NCBI GenBank assembly: GCA_003647375.1
Contig: QMMS01000037.1
Coordinates: forward strand, 1 to 21,700
DNA: 21,700 bases
Direction of reading: 5' to 3'
Source of the DNA: Deltaproteobacteria bacterium
Lineage (GTDB): Bacteria; Desulfobacterota; Desulfobacteria; Desulfobacterales; B30-G6
Part shown: piece by piece, positions 1 through 7,983 of the stretch
Layout of the letters: each line of letters opens with the position of its first letter
How positions within the stretch are numbered: position 1 is the first letter of the stretch
Translations under genes and position numbers: made by a program
Notes under the pieces: model-generated
What the model saw: the letters and a program-made list of their open reading frames with translations, nothing else
What the model was told of the DNA's origin: nothing
Database searches by the model: none

Positions 1-296
1 AAATTCGAATGATCAAAACAAGACCTTAGTTACCAGTTCAAGCACCATGTTTTAACCGCAATAGCGAGCGCATTCCCCGTAGCTTGCTACGGGGAATGCG
101 AGCGAATCTAAATTAGACAGAATTCCTTACGGTCGAAGATTCCTGGCAGCTTGCTGCGAGTTCTTCAATCATTTGAGCATTTGATATTTAGATTTGTTTC
201 GTATTTTGATATTCGGATTTAGAATTTATCACACGCTGGATGTGAATAAAATTAATCCCTTATAGGGTTGAATCAGTGCTGGACCCTGGTATCTAC
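1..296 (+). repeat. Dispersed intergenic repeat family B, copy 1 (left end cut by the window)
   Basis: This stretch shares many blocks in the same order with 10556-10914 and 14689-14961. The blocks are ATGATCAAAACAA near the left, a TCATTTGAGCATTT block, GATTTGTTTCGTATTT, a TTTAGAATTTATCA block, and TAGGGTTGAATCAG near the right. No credible coding frame is present. Copies 1 and 2 carry an extra middle segment that copy 3 lacks. The right end reaches the stop codon of the minus-strand lipoprotein gene at 296-298. Confidence 0.8.
69..100. repeat. Perfect 15-bp hairpin inside repeat copy 1
   Basis: Bases 69-83 are the exact reverse complement of 86-100, with TT between them, so the practical loop is 4-6 nt. 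The core is ATTCCCCGTAGC facing GCTACGGGGAAT. No T-run follows on either strand, so it is not a standard intrinsic terminator, although it lies about 200 bp beyond the end of the minus-strand operon. The equivalent place in copy 2 (about 10695-10712) keeps only the left arm. Confidence 0.8.
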
Positions 297-862
297 TATT
301 TATTTTCCATCTCTTCGAGCTGGTCGTGCAATTTTTCCGCATTCTTTCTGACGTAATCTCTTACTTTGGCATCCAATTCCTTGTGGGTCTCCAGTGCATC
401 CTTGAAAGCAAACAGGTCAAGTTCACACAAGGCGTACATGGTCATGTCCGCCGGGTCCTGCCAATGATCGACAATGGTGGCGCCATGAATCGTTGTCTTG
501 GAAAAAGTTTTAAGAGCCTGCTCTACATGTTGTTCTTCCGATGATGCGGACATGTCTCCAGCTGTTGTGGAGGCCATGTAATCTTTTGCCAGAACGGCAA
601 CATAGGTCTCAAGGGTCTTGGCGATTTCGGCCCTGGCGCGATTATCCGCAGTCGTTACCAGCAGTGCTTTGTTTTTAATACCCGAGGCAATTCCGACCCC
701 ATAAAAAACCTTTCCTTTTTCAGCGTCAAATGCACCACTTCCTTTGTAGACCCATTCAGGCCCTTTGGAAAAGGCGCTTTCAGGTGTTGAAGAGCAGCCC
801 GTCAAAAAGAACATGCCCGTTACTATTAATGCACAGACGACAACGAGGTATTTTGCTTTCAT
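296..862 (-). CDS. LPP20-like lipoprotein, 188 aa
   Basis: Predicted envelope lipoprotein of unknown exact role. Residues 1-22 are a lipoprotein signal peptide, and the lipobox LTGC places the lipidated cysteine at residue 23. The segment from about residue 50 (FYGVGIASG) followed by an Ala/Arg/Thr-rich helix (ADNRARAEIAKTLETYV) resembles the LPP20/FlgP-type fold, as do two other proteins in this locus. A charged, probably helical C-terminus (about 155-188) follows. Its ATG overlaps the stop codon of the upstream protease gene in an ATGA, so the two are probably translationally coupled. The family call is by pattern recognition; the biological role is not known. Confidence 0.75.
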   Translation of the reverse strand: MKAKYLVVVCALIVTGMFFLTGCSSTPESAFSKGPEWVYKGSGAFDAEKGKVFYGVGIASGIKNKALLVTTADNRARAEIAKTLETYVAVLAKDYMASTTAGDMSASSEEQHVEQALKTFSKTTIHGATIVDHWQDPADMTMYALCELDLFAFKDALETHKELDAKVRDYVRKNAEKLHDQLEEMENK

Positions 863-2022
863 TTTTTTCTTCTTTCTTTAAAATCATCCATCATATCTTG
901 CATTTCTTCCATTAAATCTTCCATTTCGCGCATCCCCTCCAGCAGGGAATCCATGTGATATGGCTTTTTCTCTGTCAGAATCTTACCCTGCTTGGGTTTT
1001 TGGGGCATGAGGTTTTCGGCGGATGGGGTGTCTTTGGGTGCTGCCGGCTTTTTTGTCTTAGGTGCCACGGGGGTGGGTACGGTCTCTTTTTTAGGCTGTT
1101 CCTGGGTGAGAACCGGTTGTTTTTGTGAGGGCTTTTCCACCATCGGTGGGATGGTTTCTTCTTTCTTCACAGGTGGTTTTGATTTCAATACAGTTTTTTC
1201 CGGCACTTCTTCGGGCGCTTTCGGTTTTTCAGTTTTTTGTGCATGAACCTGTGGCTTCGGGGCTGATTGCTGTACGGCCGATATTGTGTATCCATTTTGA
1301 TTGAGCCAATCGATGGCGACTTGGGTCCGAATGGAAAAATTGACATCTGTAATGGTCAGCCCATCGGCTGCCTTGCGGGCGATCATGGAATTAATGCCGA
1401 TCATGGATGCCTGGTCATCGAGCAGTGGTCCGCCCGAGTTGCCCCTGTTGATGCTTGCATCCGTCTGGAATAGGTTTTTTCCCTGCACGCCGCCGTAATT
1501 TTTCCAGCGGGCGCTGATGACGCCCGTCGTCAAGCTCCACAGGCCGCCCTGTTCTGGATGACCGATGGCATAAACCTGCTCACCGATGTCGATGATTTCG
1601 GAATCTGCAAGCGGTACGGTCGCAAATTTTCTGTCTGGATTGACGATCCTGACAAGGGCCAAATCGAGCGGCAGATCATATGCCAGTATCTCGCCGCGAT
1701 AACCTTTTGCCAGGTCAGTCTTATGATTACCGGTCACTCTATCCGGCTTCAGAAAAACCGATATATTGGAGAGAAGTTTTGACGAATCTTTCTGGGTAAA
1801 GAGGTGAGCGTTTGTGATAATAAGACCTTCCGGAGTGATAATCGAACCCGTCCCGCCGCTTCCCTTGCTGGCTCCCTTGGAGGCAAAGATGAAAACAACA
1901 CCGGGACCTGCTTTCTGATAGATTTCTTTGGGTGTGTACGCCTGAACCGGTTGGCCGGGCATCCAACAAGTGACAAGAAGGGCGATCAGTAAAATGGGAA
2001 AAACGTTAAAGGGTTTTACCAA
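859..2022 (-). CDS. Exported trypsin-like (HtrA-type) serine protease without PDZ, with Pro/Lys-rich tail, 387 aa
   Basis: Predicted periplasmic or envelope-attached S1-family serine protease. A hydrophobic N-terminal signal ends near residue 28. The triad is visible as H73 (ITNAHLF), D120 (LPLDLALV) and S196 (RGNSGGPL), all in HtrA-like context. HtrA enzymes normally carry PDZ domains after the protease. Here residues about 250-345 are instead a low-complexity Pro/Lys/Glu linker, followed by a Met/Glu-rich helix (about 355-387, likely coiled coil). The start is TTG at 2022-2020, chosen because a perfect AGGAGG (2034-2029) lies 6 nt upstream and no better start exists. It is the first gene of a two-gene minus-strand unit with the LPP20 lipoprotein. 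The protease fold is secure; substrate and tail function are unknown. Confidence 0.85.
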   Translation of the reverse strand: MVKPFNVFPILLIALLVTCWMPGQPVQAYTPKEIYQKAGPGVVFIFASKGASKGSGGTGSIITPEGLIITNAHLFTQKDSSKLLSNISVFLKPDRVTGNHKTDLAKGYRGEILAYDLPLDLALVRIVNPDRKFATVPLADSEIIDIGEQVYAIGHPEQGGLWSLTTGVISARWKNYGGVQGKNLFQTDASINRGNSGGPLLDDQASMIGINSMIARKAADGLTITDVNFSIRTQVAIDWLNQNGYTISAVQQSAPKPQVHAQKTEKPKAPEEVPEKTVLKSKPPVKKEETIPPMVEKPSQKQPVLTQEQPKKETVPTPVAPKTKKPAAPKDTPSAENLMPQKPKQGKILTEKKPYHMDSLLEGMREMEDLMEEMQDMMDDFKERRKK

Positions 2023-2123
2023 TTTTTACCTCCTCTCTGTGAGGCAGGAATTAAATTTCACCTAAGGTTTCAGTATAAGGACAACTGAACAAGAGACAAC
2101 CAAATTTATTCATAAAAATAAGT

Positions 2124-2129
2124 TATAAT
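2124..2129 (+). promoter_or_regulatory. Candidate -10 box in the divergent intergenic region
   Basis: A perfect TATAAT lies in the 212-bp AT-rich gap between the divergent protease and FlgO-like lipoprotein genes, about 105 bp before the plus-strand start. No good -35 hexamer sits 16-18 bp upstream, so the call is weak. Nothing else recognisable was seen in 2023-2234. Confidence 0.3.
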
Positions 2130-2234
2130 CCGGTTGAAGTCAATTGTTTATTCTCAATATAAAAATATTGACGGGTGTATTCGACCTTTGATATCTATCT
2201 AACAACCGGTTTTTTTAAAGGAAAGGGGGCAGTA

Positions 2235-3383
2235 TTGAAAGTTTTATCGATAGTCGTATCGGTTTTGATGATATTTGCCTTTATATCATGCGCCTCAGTA
2301 CCATCACCCGGCAGACCATCCGCTTTTGAGAGTCGTCAGGAAAAAGAGACGTTTGAAAAACGAACACCACGGTTTTCTCAATTTGTAGAGGCCCTCGAGT
2401 ATTTGGGGAATCGATTAAACGAGGAAGTTTACAAGCTCAGACAAACGGATGGTTTTTCGGCAGCTTCTGCGGGCAGTGAGAGCAAACCGCTCTCGCCGGA
2501 AGAACAGACCCAGCAGCATGCAGACGATGCAATGGCGGAGTTGGAGAGGGAAATTGCCAAGCAGGAAGGGAGGGCAGACCCGTCGGTGGCCGTGACGTCG
2601 GGAGAAAGCTACACCACCAGTGAGTCGTCGAATATGGGCAAGGCTGGAGGGCCGTCGGGTAAACCCATGGTCATCGCAATTGCAGATCTTGTCAATGACG
2701 ATCAGTCTGTTTCAAAACTGGGCCGTTACATTGCCGACAAACTGACACCTTATTTTTCCAGTTCAGAACAGTTCTCGGTCCTGGAGCGCGCTATCATTGA
2801 CAAGGTCATTGCAGAACAGCAGTTTCAGGTTTCGTCGTTTGTTGATGAGTCGTCGACACAGGAGTTCGGAAAACTGCTGGGTGCGGAGACCATTATTTCA
2901 GGATCTGTGTCAGAGTTGAACGATGTCTTTTATATCAACGCCAAAGTGGTGGGGGTGACATACGGCAATCTTTTGACATCTGTGGACGTGGAGGTCGATA
3001 AGGACAGCAGGCTGGTGGCGCTCTACAGGGCGCCGTTACCGAAACCCAAGAAAGAACCTTCGAAACCCAGGATCTTCAGAGCCAGGGGTATCGGTGTCCC
3101 TTCAGCAAAACACAAGAACCCCACGCTGGCGCGAACGCTTGCCGCCAGGGCTGCCCAGGCTGATGCCATGCGGAATCTGGTGCAGGAAATTCAGGGTGCT
3201 CAGATAGATTCCAAGACGACTGTCAAAGACTTTATTACCGAGAACGACCAGGTGAATGTTCAGGTCAATTCATTTCTCAGGGGTGCCAGGGTCATTGACA
3301 AAAGAGAAATGCCTGATGGTGCGGTGGAGGTCGAAATGGAGGTGGAAGTGCCGGGCGAATTCTTCGACAGACTAACCAAATAA
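2235..3383 (+). CDS. FlgO/CsgG-like plus LPP20-like lipoprotein, 382 aa
   Basis: Predicted outer-membrane-directed lipoprotein. The frame is open from a GTG at 2175. The TTG at 2235 is preferred because it follows AAGGAAAGGGGG (2218-2229) by 5 nt and gives a compact signal peptide with lipobox FISC (C19). Residues about 30-130 are low complexity. The segment beginning MVIAIADLVNDD, with ERAIIDKVIAEQQF and GAETIISGSVSEL, has the FlgO/CsgG-like layout: a beta strand, 'variables' helices, then G-A-x-x-I-x-G-S. After a Pro/Lys linker, the C-terminal about 100 residues (RGIGVP, then an Ala-rich helix and GARVIDKREMPDGAVEVEMEV) look LPP20-like. This pairing of domains suggests envelope assembly or secretion support. 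Family calls are by eye. Confidence 0.75.
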   Translation: MKVLSIVVSVLMIFAFISCASVPSPGRPSAFESRQEKETFEKRTPRFSQFVEALEYLGNRLNEEVYKLRQTDGFSAASAGSESKPLSPEEQTQQHADDAMAELEREIAKQEGRADPSVAVTSGESYTTSESSNMGKAGGPSGKPMVIAIADLVNDDQSVSKLGRYIADKLTPYFSSSEQFSVLERAIIDKVIAEQQFQVSSFVDESSTQEFGKLLGAETIISGSVSELNDVFYINAKVVGVTYGNLLTSVDVEVDKDSRLVALYRAPLPKPKKEPSKPRIFRARGIGVPSAKHKNPTLARTLAARAAQADAMRNLVQEIQGAQIDSKTTVKDFITENDQVNVQVNSFLRGARVIDKREMPDGAVEVEMEVEVPGEFFDRLTK

Positions 3384-3404
3384 AATCGCGAAGCGATTTT
3401 ATTT
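3378..3404. terminator. 12-bp perfect palindrome with GAA triloop over the stop codon
   Basis: Bases 3378-3389 pair perfectly with 3393-3404 around a GAA loop; the core is GCGAAGC. The arm contains the TAA stop of the upstream gene (3381-3383). The outer stem is A/T-rich (AAATAAAAT facing ATTTTATTT), so each strand has a short U-rich tract. It could act as a bidirectional terminator between convergent genes, although the opposing gene ends 260 bp away. It also begins the adjoining mini-hairpin array and shares its GAA loop. Confidence 0.55.
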
Positions 3405-3613
3405 ACCCTTCGGGCGATATTACGCCTGCGGCTGTCATTGATAGTCATTTGTCCTTCGGACGACATTTACCCTTCGGGTGTCATTGATAGTTATTTGTCC
3501 TTCGGACGATATTAGCGCTACGCGCGTTATTTATTGCCGCTCATGGCTGATGACAGCTTGTAGCTACGATGAATGACACGAAGTAAATGACCACCAATGA
3601 CGCGAAGCTAATG
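3405..3613 (-). repeat. GNA-triloop mini-hairpin array A1
   Basis: Read on the minus strand, this is a series of short stems closed by GNA triloops; on the plus strand the loops read TTC, TGC or TAC. Loop starts on the plus strand are 3409, 3427, 3455, 3473, 3501 and 3519, giving steps of 18, 28, 18, 28 and 18. Stems include GTCC/GGAC (twice), ACCC/GGGT and GCGC/GCGC. The right part (about 3523-3613) is a non-periodic head shared with array A3. It ends with two opposite-polarity units, ACGAAGT (3578-3584) and GCGAAGC (3602-3608). Confidence 0.85.
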
Positions 3614-3666
3614 ACAATGTTTTCCCTCGAACCCTTGGAACCTCTGCCCCTTGAACCCTGGTTGGT

Positions 3667-5187
3667 TTACTTCCCAAACAATATCCGCTGTATCTCCTTA
3701 TCAACAGCCCTTCCTGCCGAGGTCGAGAGCTTTTTCAAAGTTCTGCGGCCGGCTTCGTCTCTGTCAGGACCGGCGCTTTTTGTCGATACATCCACATTCC
3801 CGAGTTCGGTGTTGGATGACAGATCGAATATTTTGATCACCGCCCGGGCTTTGGCAATGATGAGGGAAGACCCGGAACTGGTGTCCAGCAGGGTCGCTCT
3901 GGATTCGCCCACCACGGCAAGGTCCGCTATTTTCGATAGTTTTTTCAGTTTTTGCATGAGGCCCGGCCCGCCACGCAAATCATAGGATTCCAACTGATAC
4001 TCCCGTGGTATTTCCTTAATGACCTGCAGATTGGATCGCTCCAGAGATTGGACTACCTGGTTTTTCAAGAAAGATTCGCGCTGATCGTATCCAAGGTTGT
4101 ATTCGCTGATCAACACGGCGACGCGGATTTCTTCAATGGGCGGGAGTTCATACGTGAACTGGGCGTATACGGGTGTGATAATTGCTGACAGTTCTTTCTG
4201 GATGTTGGGGTCAGACGGGTAGACATTGATATACACTCTTATTTTGTTGAATTTTTCGCCGGTGGGGCCCAGATTGCCGGCGGTGGAGGAAACCAGACCG
4301 TTCGGGTTGGATCGTGTATACGGGTCTACATTGCCGGAACCCTGGACAAATGCAAACATGATGGGGATGGATGGGGCCGGTTGATTGCGATAAAACACCT
4401 TCAGCTGAAGCGGCTGCAGTAAATTGCCACCGACTATTCCCTTCTGGTTGTCGCCCCCCAATATCTCAAATGAGAATTGTGACATAAGATCGGTCACATC
4501 TGCCTGAAGCCTTGCTAATGTGGTGGAGATGTCTCTGTGGATCATCCGTGGTGCGATAATTCCCAGATATTGATTTTTTCTCACCGCCAGAATCAATTTT
4601 TTTATAGCCAGACCATAAGCAGCCACGGATCGATGCACTTTTTGAAGACTTTTCTTGCTCCTTTCAGCTTCCATGGTCATGGCAGCCGCGTTTGACTTGA
4701 GGGCGGTAATCTCGTCGGATATTTTCTTGCCTTGTGCCATCCGATCCAGAACTGCAAGTGAAACCATCCGGTCGTGTTTTTTATCATAGTAGCGACTTTC
4801 GATTCGGACACCCTCCACTTTTATCTTGACGTAAGCAGCGGTTTTCTCCCATATATCTCTCTGGTTCAATGTTTCTCCGACGCCTGACGACATTTCCCGT
4901 TCAAAACTGGAGGAAAGTTGCTGGATAACGACTTCGATCTGTTTGGCAACCTGTGCAATGGATTTTGAATCTGCTTCGGCTTGAGCGGCCGCTGTATCAC
5001 TGTATTTTACATCTGCACTTCCCACCCCGGTGATGAAGAGGTCTGAAGGAAACCGGTCAATACCGCCGGTATCAATCCAGCCTGGTGCTGCCGGAGGGTC
5101 CTTTTGGACTTGTTTTGCCTGCCCGCTGCAAGAGAGCATCAGGATCTGGATGATGAGCAGAGAGGTAACCAGCATGGTTTTTTTCAT
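3667..5187 (-). CDS. LPP20-like lipoprotein with C-terminal FlgT/CsgG-like region, 506 aa
   Basis: Predicted envelope lipoprotein. The signal peptide ends in lipobox MLSC (C20), followed by a PAAPGWID segment typical of LPP20-like proteins. Residues about 45-150 (LFITGVGSADVKYSDTAAAQ, then a long Ala/Gln helix) match the LPP20 pattern. A helical region (about 160-235) and a beta-rich middle (about 240-345) follow. A C-terminal alpha/beta domain (about 355-470) starts EEIRVAVLISEYN and includes LERSNLQVI and ADLAVVGESRA, reminiscent of FlgT or CsgG nucleotide-fold-like domains. The start is ATG, with AGGAGG 5 nt upstream on the minus strand. It is the third LPP20-type lipoprotein within 5 kb. 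The exact family of the C-terminal domain is uncertain. Confidence 0.75.
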   Translation of the reverse strand: MKKTMLVTSLLIIQILMLSCSGQAKQVQKDPPAAPGWIDTGGIDRFPSDLFITGVGSADVKYSDTAAAQAEADSKSIAQVAKQIEVVIQQLSSSFEREMSSGVGETLNQRDIWEKTAAYVKIKVEGVRIESRYYDKKHDRMVSLAVLDRMAQGKKISDEITALKSNAAAMTMEAERSKKSLQKVHRSVAAYGLAIKKLILAVRKNQYLGIIAPRMIHRDISTTLARLQADVTDLMSQFSFEILGGDNQKGIVGGNLLQPLQLKVFYRNQPAPSIPIMFAFVQGSGNVDPYTRSNPNGLVSSTAGNLGPTGEKFNKIRVYINVYPSDPNIQKELSAIITPVYAQFTYELPPIEEIRVAVLISEYNLGYDQRESFLKNQVVQSLERSNLQVIKEIPREYQLESYDLRGGPGLMQKLKKLSKIADLAVVGESRATLLDTSSGSSLIIAKARAVIKIFDLSSNTELGNVDVSTKSAGPDRDEAGRRTLKKLSTSAGRAVDKEIQRILFGK

Positions 5188-5347
5188 AACCGCCTCCTTT
5201 GGACATCGAGATAAAAATCGCTTAGTTCAGGTTTAGGAATATTGCAGTATTAAGAAAGTTCAAAAAAAATTCAACACAAATATATCCGTACCCCAACGTT
5301 AACTCTTTTTTGCCATGTTGTTTATGCAACCTTGGGGTGTATTTCGG

Positions 5348-5377
5348 TTGCGCAAGGGCTACCGGTTACGTTAGAAT
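5348..5377 (+). promoter_or_regulatory. Weak candidate promoter for rsmI, possibly leaderless
   Basis: TTGCGC (5348-5353) and TAGAAT (5372-5377) are separated by 18 bp. Transcription would begin near 5384, the rsmI ATG, and no Shine-Dalgarno sequence is visible there. The -35 match is poor, so this is a suggestion only. Confidence 0.25.
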
Positions 5378-5383
5378 GAAGTC

Positions 5384-6301
5384 ATGGATGAAAATTATAA
5401 TCATACAGCTTTGAATTCCACTGTAAACGGTATCCTCTACGTGGTCGCCACTCCCATCGGGAATATGGCGGATATCACGTTCCGGGCTATTCAGACGCTA
5501 AAGGATGTCGCTCTCATTGCAGCAGAAGACACCCGACATACCAATCGACTGCTGACGCATTACGCGATCCGCAACAGCATGATATCTCTCCATGAGCACA
5601 ACGAAAACCAGCGAACAGGAATGCTGGTCAAACGCTTAGTGAGCGGTGAGTCCATTGCGCTTGTTTCCGATGCAGGAACGCCCACGCTATCCGACCCAGG
5701 CTATCGCTTGATCAAAGAAGCCATAGCATCGGGAATTCGTATTGTCCCGATACCGGGTGCTTCTGCAGTGCTGGCTTCACTCTGTGCGTCAGGGCTGCCC
5801 ACCGATGCCTACGTGTTTATGGGCTTTTTGCCCCGCAAGGAAGGCAAACGGCAGAAAATTCTGAAATCTTTGGCCGGCGAAAAAAAAACACTTATCTTCT
5901 ACGAGTCGCCAAGGCGAATCAAGGTGCTGATCAACGATATGATCAAAACGCTGGGGAATCGGCAAGGGGTCTTGTCACGGGAAATGACCAAGCGTCATGA
6001 AGAATTTGTCCGCGGAACCTTATGGGAGATTCTTGATGTGCTGGCAGGCCGTCCGGAAATCAAGGGGGAATGCACACTGGTTGTAAAAGGGGCCGCCGGG
6101 CAGGAAATACCCGATGTGGATACCCTCAGGGAAGAAATTATCCAAGGACTTCATTCCGACGGGTTCAGGCTTTCCAGTCTGGTAAAAAGCATTGCTGACC
6201 GTTACGGTCTACCCAAAAAACAGATCTATGCCGAGGCACTAAAAATAAAATCGTTGCACGATGTTATTGAACGCGACCATGTCGTGCCTAAAGGGGAATA
6301 A
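5384..6301 (+). CDS. rsmI: 16S rRNA (cytidine-1402 2'-O)-methyltransferase, 305 aa
   Basis: SAM-dependent enzyme of the tetrapyrrole-methylase fold that 2'-O-methylates C1402 in the decoding centre of 16S rRNA. Family hallmarks appear in order: LYVVATPIGNMADITFRA (about 19-36), AAEDTRHTNRLL (about 48-59), LVSDAGTPTLSDPGYRL (about 90-106), VPIPGASAVLASL (about 122-134), LIFYESPRRI (about 172-181) and SREMTKRHEEFVRGTL (about 195-210). Length is normal for the family. The ATG at 5384 gives a 15-residue N-terminal extension before the conserved core and has no clear ribosome-binding site. The next gene follows after 8 bp, so co-transcription is likely. Confidence 0.95.
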   Translation: MDENYNHTALNSTVNGILYVVATPIGNMADITFRAIQTLKDVALIAAEDTRHTNRLLTHYAIRNSMISLHEHNENQRTGMLVKRLVSGESIALVSDAGTPTLSDPGYRLIKEAIASGIRIVPIPGASAVLASLCASGLPTDAYVFMGFLPRKEGKRQKILKSLAGEKKTLIFYESPRRIKVLINDMIKTLGNRQGVLSREMTKRHEEFVRGTLWEILDVLAGRPEIKGECTLVVKGAAGQEIPDVDTLREEIIQGLHSDGFRLSSLVKSIADRYGLPKKQIYAEALKIKSLHDVIERDHVVPKGE

Positions 6302-6309
6302 TAATTCTC

Positions 6310-7029
6310 ATGCAAGACCCCAACCTCGGGGAAGATGCAAGTATGAAACAGAGCAATACAGAATCGGATCTTGAGCATCGGGTTTTCCCGGTTATACTCC
6401 CTGTACCCCTTAAGGACCGCAAGTTGAAGGGTAGGGAACGGGTTAAGGCACTGAGCCGCCTGGCGCGTCAAGCCCTTGAAATATCCGCTGTAAAATGTCG
6501 ACTCCGGATTGGAGAACTTATAAAGGATGAGCACGGGGTTCCCCTGCCATTCGACGGCCATTACTGGTCACTTACGCACAAGCCAAAATACGTGGGTGCG
6601 GTTATCTCTCTTCAAAAAACCGGGATCGATATCGAAGAAGTCCGGACCATTTCAAGCCCCATGTTCCAAAGGGTGGCAGGTGATCGGGAGTGGCGCCTTG
6701 GGGGATCCCGTTCTGAAATGCTGTTTTTTCGATTCTGGACGGCCAAGGAAGCGGTTTTGAAAGCCGAAGGTGTTGGTATGGCCGGGCTTTCAAATTGTGT
6801 GGTCAAGCAGTTATGGGACCGGCAGCATCTGGAAATTGCCTACCAGGACAAAAGATATCTCATCGAACAGGTTTATTTCAACGGTCATATCGCGGCGGTC
6901 GTCAAAAATAAACTCGACAGTCAATGGACGATCCAGCGCACCCATGTCAAAAGGAGTGAAGAATCATGCAGCGAATTATCATTGCCGACGACGAAGTCAT
7001 CATTGCCTCCCAAATCGGAGAGTGCCTGA
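6310..7029 (+). CDS. 4'-phosphopantetheinyl transferase superfamily protein, up to 239 aa
   Basis: Likely transfers the phosphopantetheine arm of CoA to a serine on an acyl or peptidyl carrier protein. The two signature motifs are present: GIDIEEVR (about 105-112, Mg-binding D107 and E109) and [15 protein letters not shown] (about 142-156, E147 and K151). An upstream [13 protein letters not shown] (about 89-101) matches the substrate-binding motif of Sfp/HetI-type enzymes. An alternative ATG at 6343 has GGGGAAG 8 nt upstream and may be the true start; 6310 has AGGGGA 12 nt upstream. The last 64 bp overlap the next gene in another frame. The carrier-protein target is not in the window. Confidence 0.85.
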   Translation: MQDPNLGEDASMKQSNTESDLEHRVFPVILPVPLKDRKLKGRERVKALSRLARQALEISAVKCRLRIGELIKDEHGVPLPFDGHYWSLTHKPKYVGAVISLQKTGIDIEEVRTISSPMFQRVAGDREWRLGGSRSEMLFFRFWTAKEAVLKAEGVGMAGLSNCVVKQLWDRQHLEIAYQDKRYLIEQVYFNGHIAAVVKNKLDSQWTIQRTHVKRSEESCSELSLPTTKSSLPPKSESA

Positions 7030-7835
7030 CAGCGAACAACTACAAAGTTGTTGGAATTGCCTCCACGGGGGTGGATGCCGTCGAGATGGCCCTGGAACTC
7101 AAGCCGGATCTCATGCTGATGGACATTGTGATGCCCGGAAAACTGGATGGGATATCGGCAGCGGCAAAAATCAACGAGGCCCTCAATATACCGGTAATTT
7201 TTCTGACGGCCTATGCGGATGAAGAGATGATCCAGCGCGCCAAACCCATCGGGCCCTATGCCTATGTTCTGAAACCCCTGCAGGAGAGGCAGCTCCTTGC
7301 AGCCATTGAAATCGCACTGCATAAAAATATCATGCAGCAAAAACTCAAAGAAGCTCACGACAAACTGGAACAACGGGTGGATGAACGGACAAGGGAATTG
7401 AGAATCAAGTCTGAAAACCTTGAGGAGATGAATACGGCCCTGAAGGTACTTTTGAAGAAGCGCGAGGAAGACAAGAATGAGCTTGAGGAGCAGGTTATCT
7501 ACAATGTCAAGGAACTGGTCATGCCTTTTCTGGAAAAGATCAAAGTGAGTCGATTGGACAATCGACAGAAGACCATTGTGGAAATCCTGGAATCGAATCT
7601 GAACGATATTGTATCACCTTTTGCAAAAGCTTTGTCGACACGCTATTTGAACTTAACACCCGCTGAGATGCAGATTGCCAATATGGTCAAGCATGGTAAA
7701 ACGACCAAAGAAATTGCAGACACTCTCTTCTTGTCTACGCGTACCATCGAGTCTCACCGGGACAGTATCCGACAGAAGCTGGGGATCAAGAACAAGAAAG
7801 CAAATCTGCGGACCCACCTGATGTCGTATACGTGA
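6966..7835 (+). CDS. Response regulator: receiver, coiled coil, LuxR-type helix-turn-helix, 289 aa
   Basis: Two-component DNA-binding regulator. The receiver domain (about 3-120) has the acidic pocket D8/D9, phosphoacceptor D53 (LMLMDIVMP), T81 (FLTAY) and K103 (YVLKP). A long charged helix follows (about 120-165: [16 protein letters not shown]), of the type linking receiver domains to outputs. A middle helical region (about 170-220) leads to a LuxR/GerE helix-turn-helix (about 226-280: [39 protein letters not shown]). The start is ATG with AAGGAG 10 nt upstream, inside the end of the transferase gene. No partner histidine kinase is in the window. Confidence 0.92.
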   Translation: MQRIIIADDEVIIASQIGECLTANNYKVVGIASTGVDAVEMALELKPDLMLMDIVMPGKLDGISAAAKINEALNIPVIFLTAYADEEMIQRAKPIGPYAYVLKPLQERQLLAAIEIALHKNIMQQKLKEAHDKLEQRVDERTRELRIKSENLEEMNTALKVLLKKREEDKNELEEQVIYNVKELVMPFLEKIKVSRLDNRQKTIVEILESNLNDIVSPFAKALSTRYLNLTPAEMQIANMVKHGKTTKEIADTLFLSTRTIESHRDSIRQKLGIKNKKANLRTHLMSYT

Positions 7836-7917
7836 ACTTCAGGTGGGTAGGCTATTAGGCTGTTAGACTGTAGGTGTAGACCGCAAACAGTTTAGCGCCT
7901 AACAGTCTAATAGCCTA
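7813..7917. repeat. Two consecutive hairpins at the 3' end of the response-regulator gene
   Basis: First hairpin: 7813-7821 (CCCACCTGA) pairs perfectly with 7839-7847 around a 17-nt loop holding the TGA stop. Second: 7848-7865 pairs with 7900-7917 over 18 bp with a single G-T wobble, around a 34-nt loop; its arms use the TAGGCTATTAG / CTAATAGCCTA vocabulary. No U-run follows, so termination is not clearly indicated. Confidence 0.7.
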
Positions 7918-7932
7918 CAGCCTAAACAACCT

Positions 7933-7968
7933 GATTCTTTTCTGCCAACGAAGTGGAAGAAAAGAATC
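7933..7968 (+). promoter_or_regulatory. Leader hairpin just upstream of the beta-CASP gene ribosome-binding site
   Basis: GATTCTTTTCT (7933-7943) pairs perfectly with 7958-7968. Past one G-A mismatch, CCA pairs with TGG, leaving a 6-nt loop. The hairpin ends 3 nt before CAGGAGG (7971-7977), which is the Shine-Dalgarno of the gene at 7984. It could influence translation or mRNA processing; this is inference. Confidence 0.5.
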
Positions 7969-7983
7969 AACAGGAGGAAAATC

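Noticed and set aside
69..100. 15-bp hairpin as an intrinsic terminator
   Set aside because: No T-run follows on either strand, and it sits inside a dispersed repeat about 200 bp from the nearest gene end.
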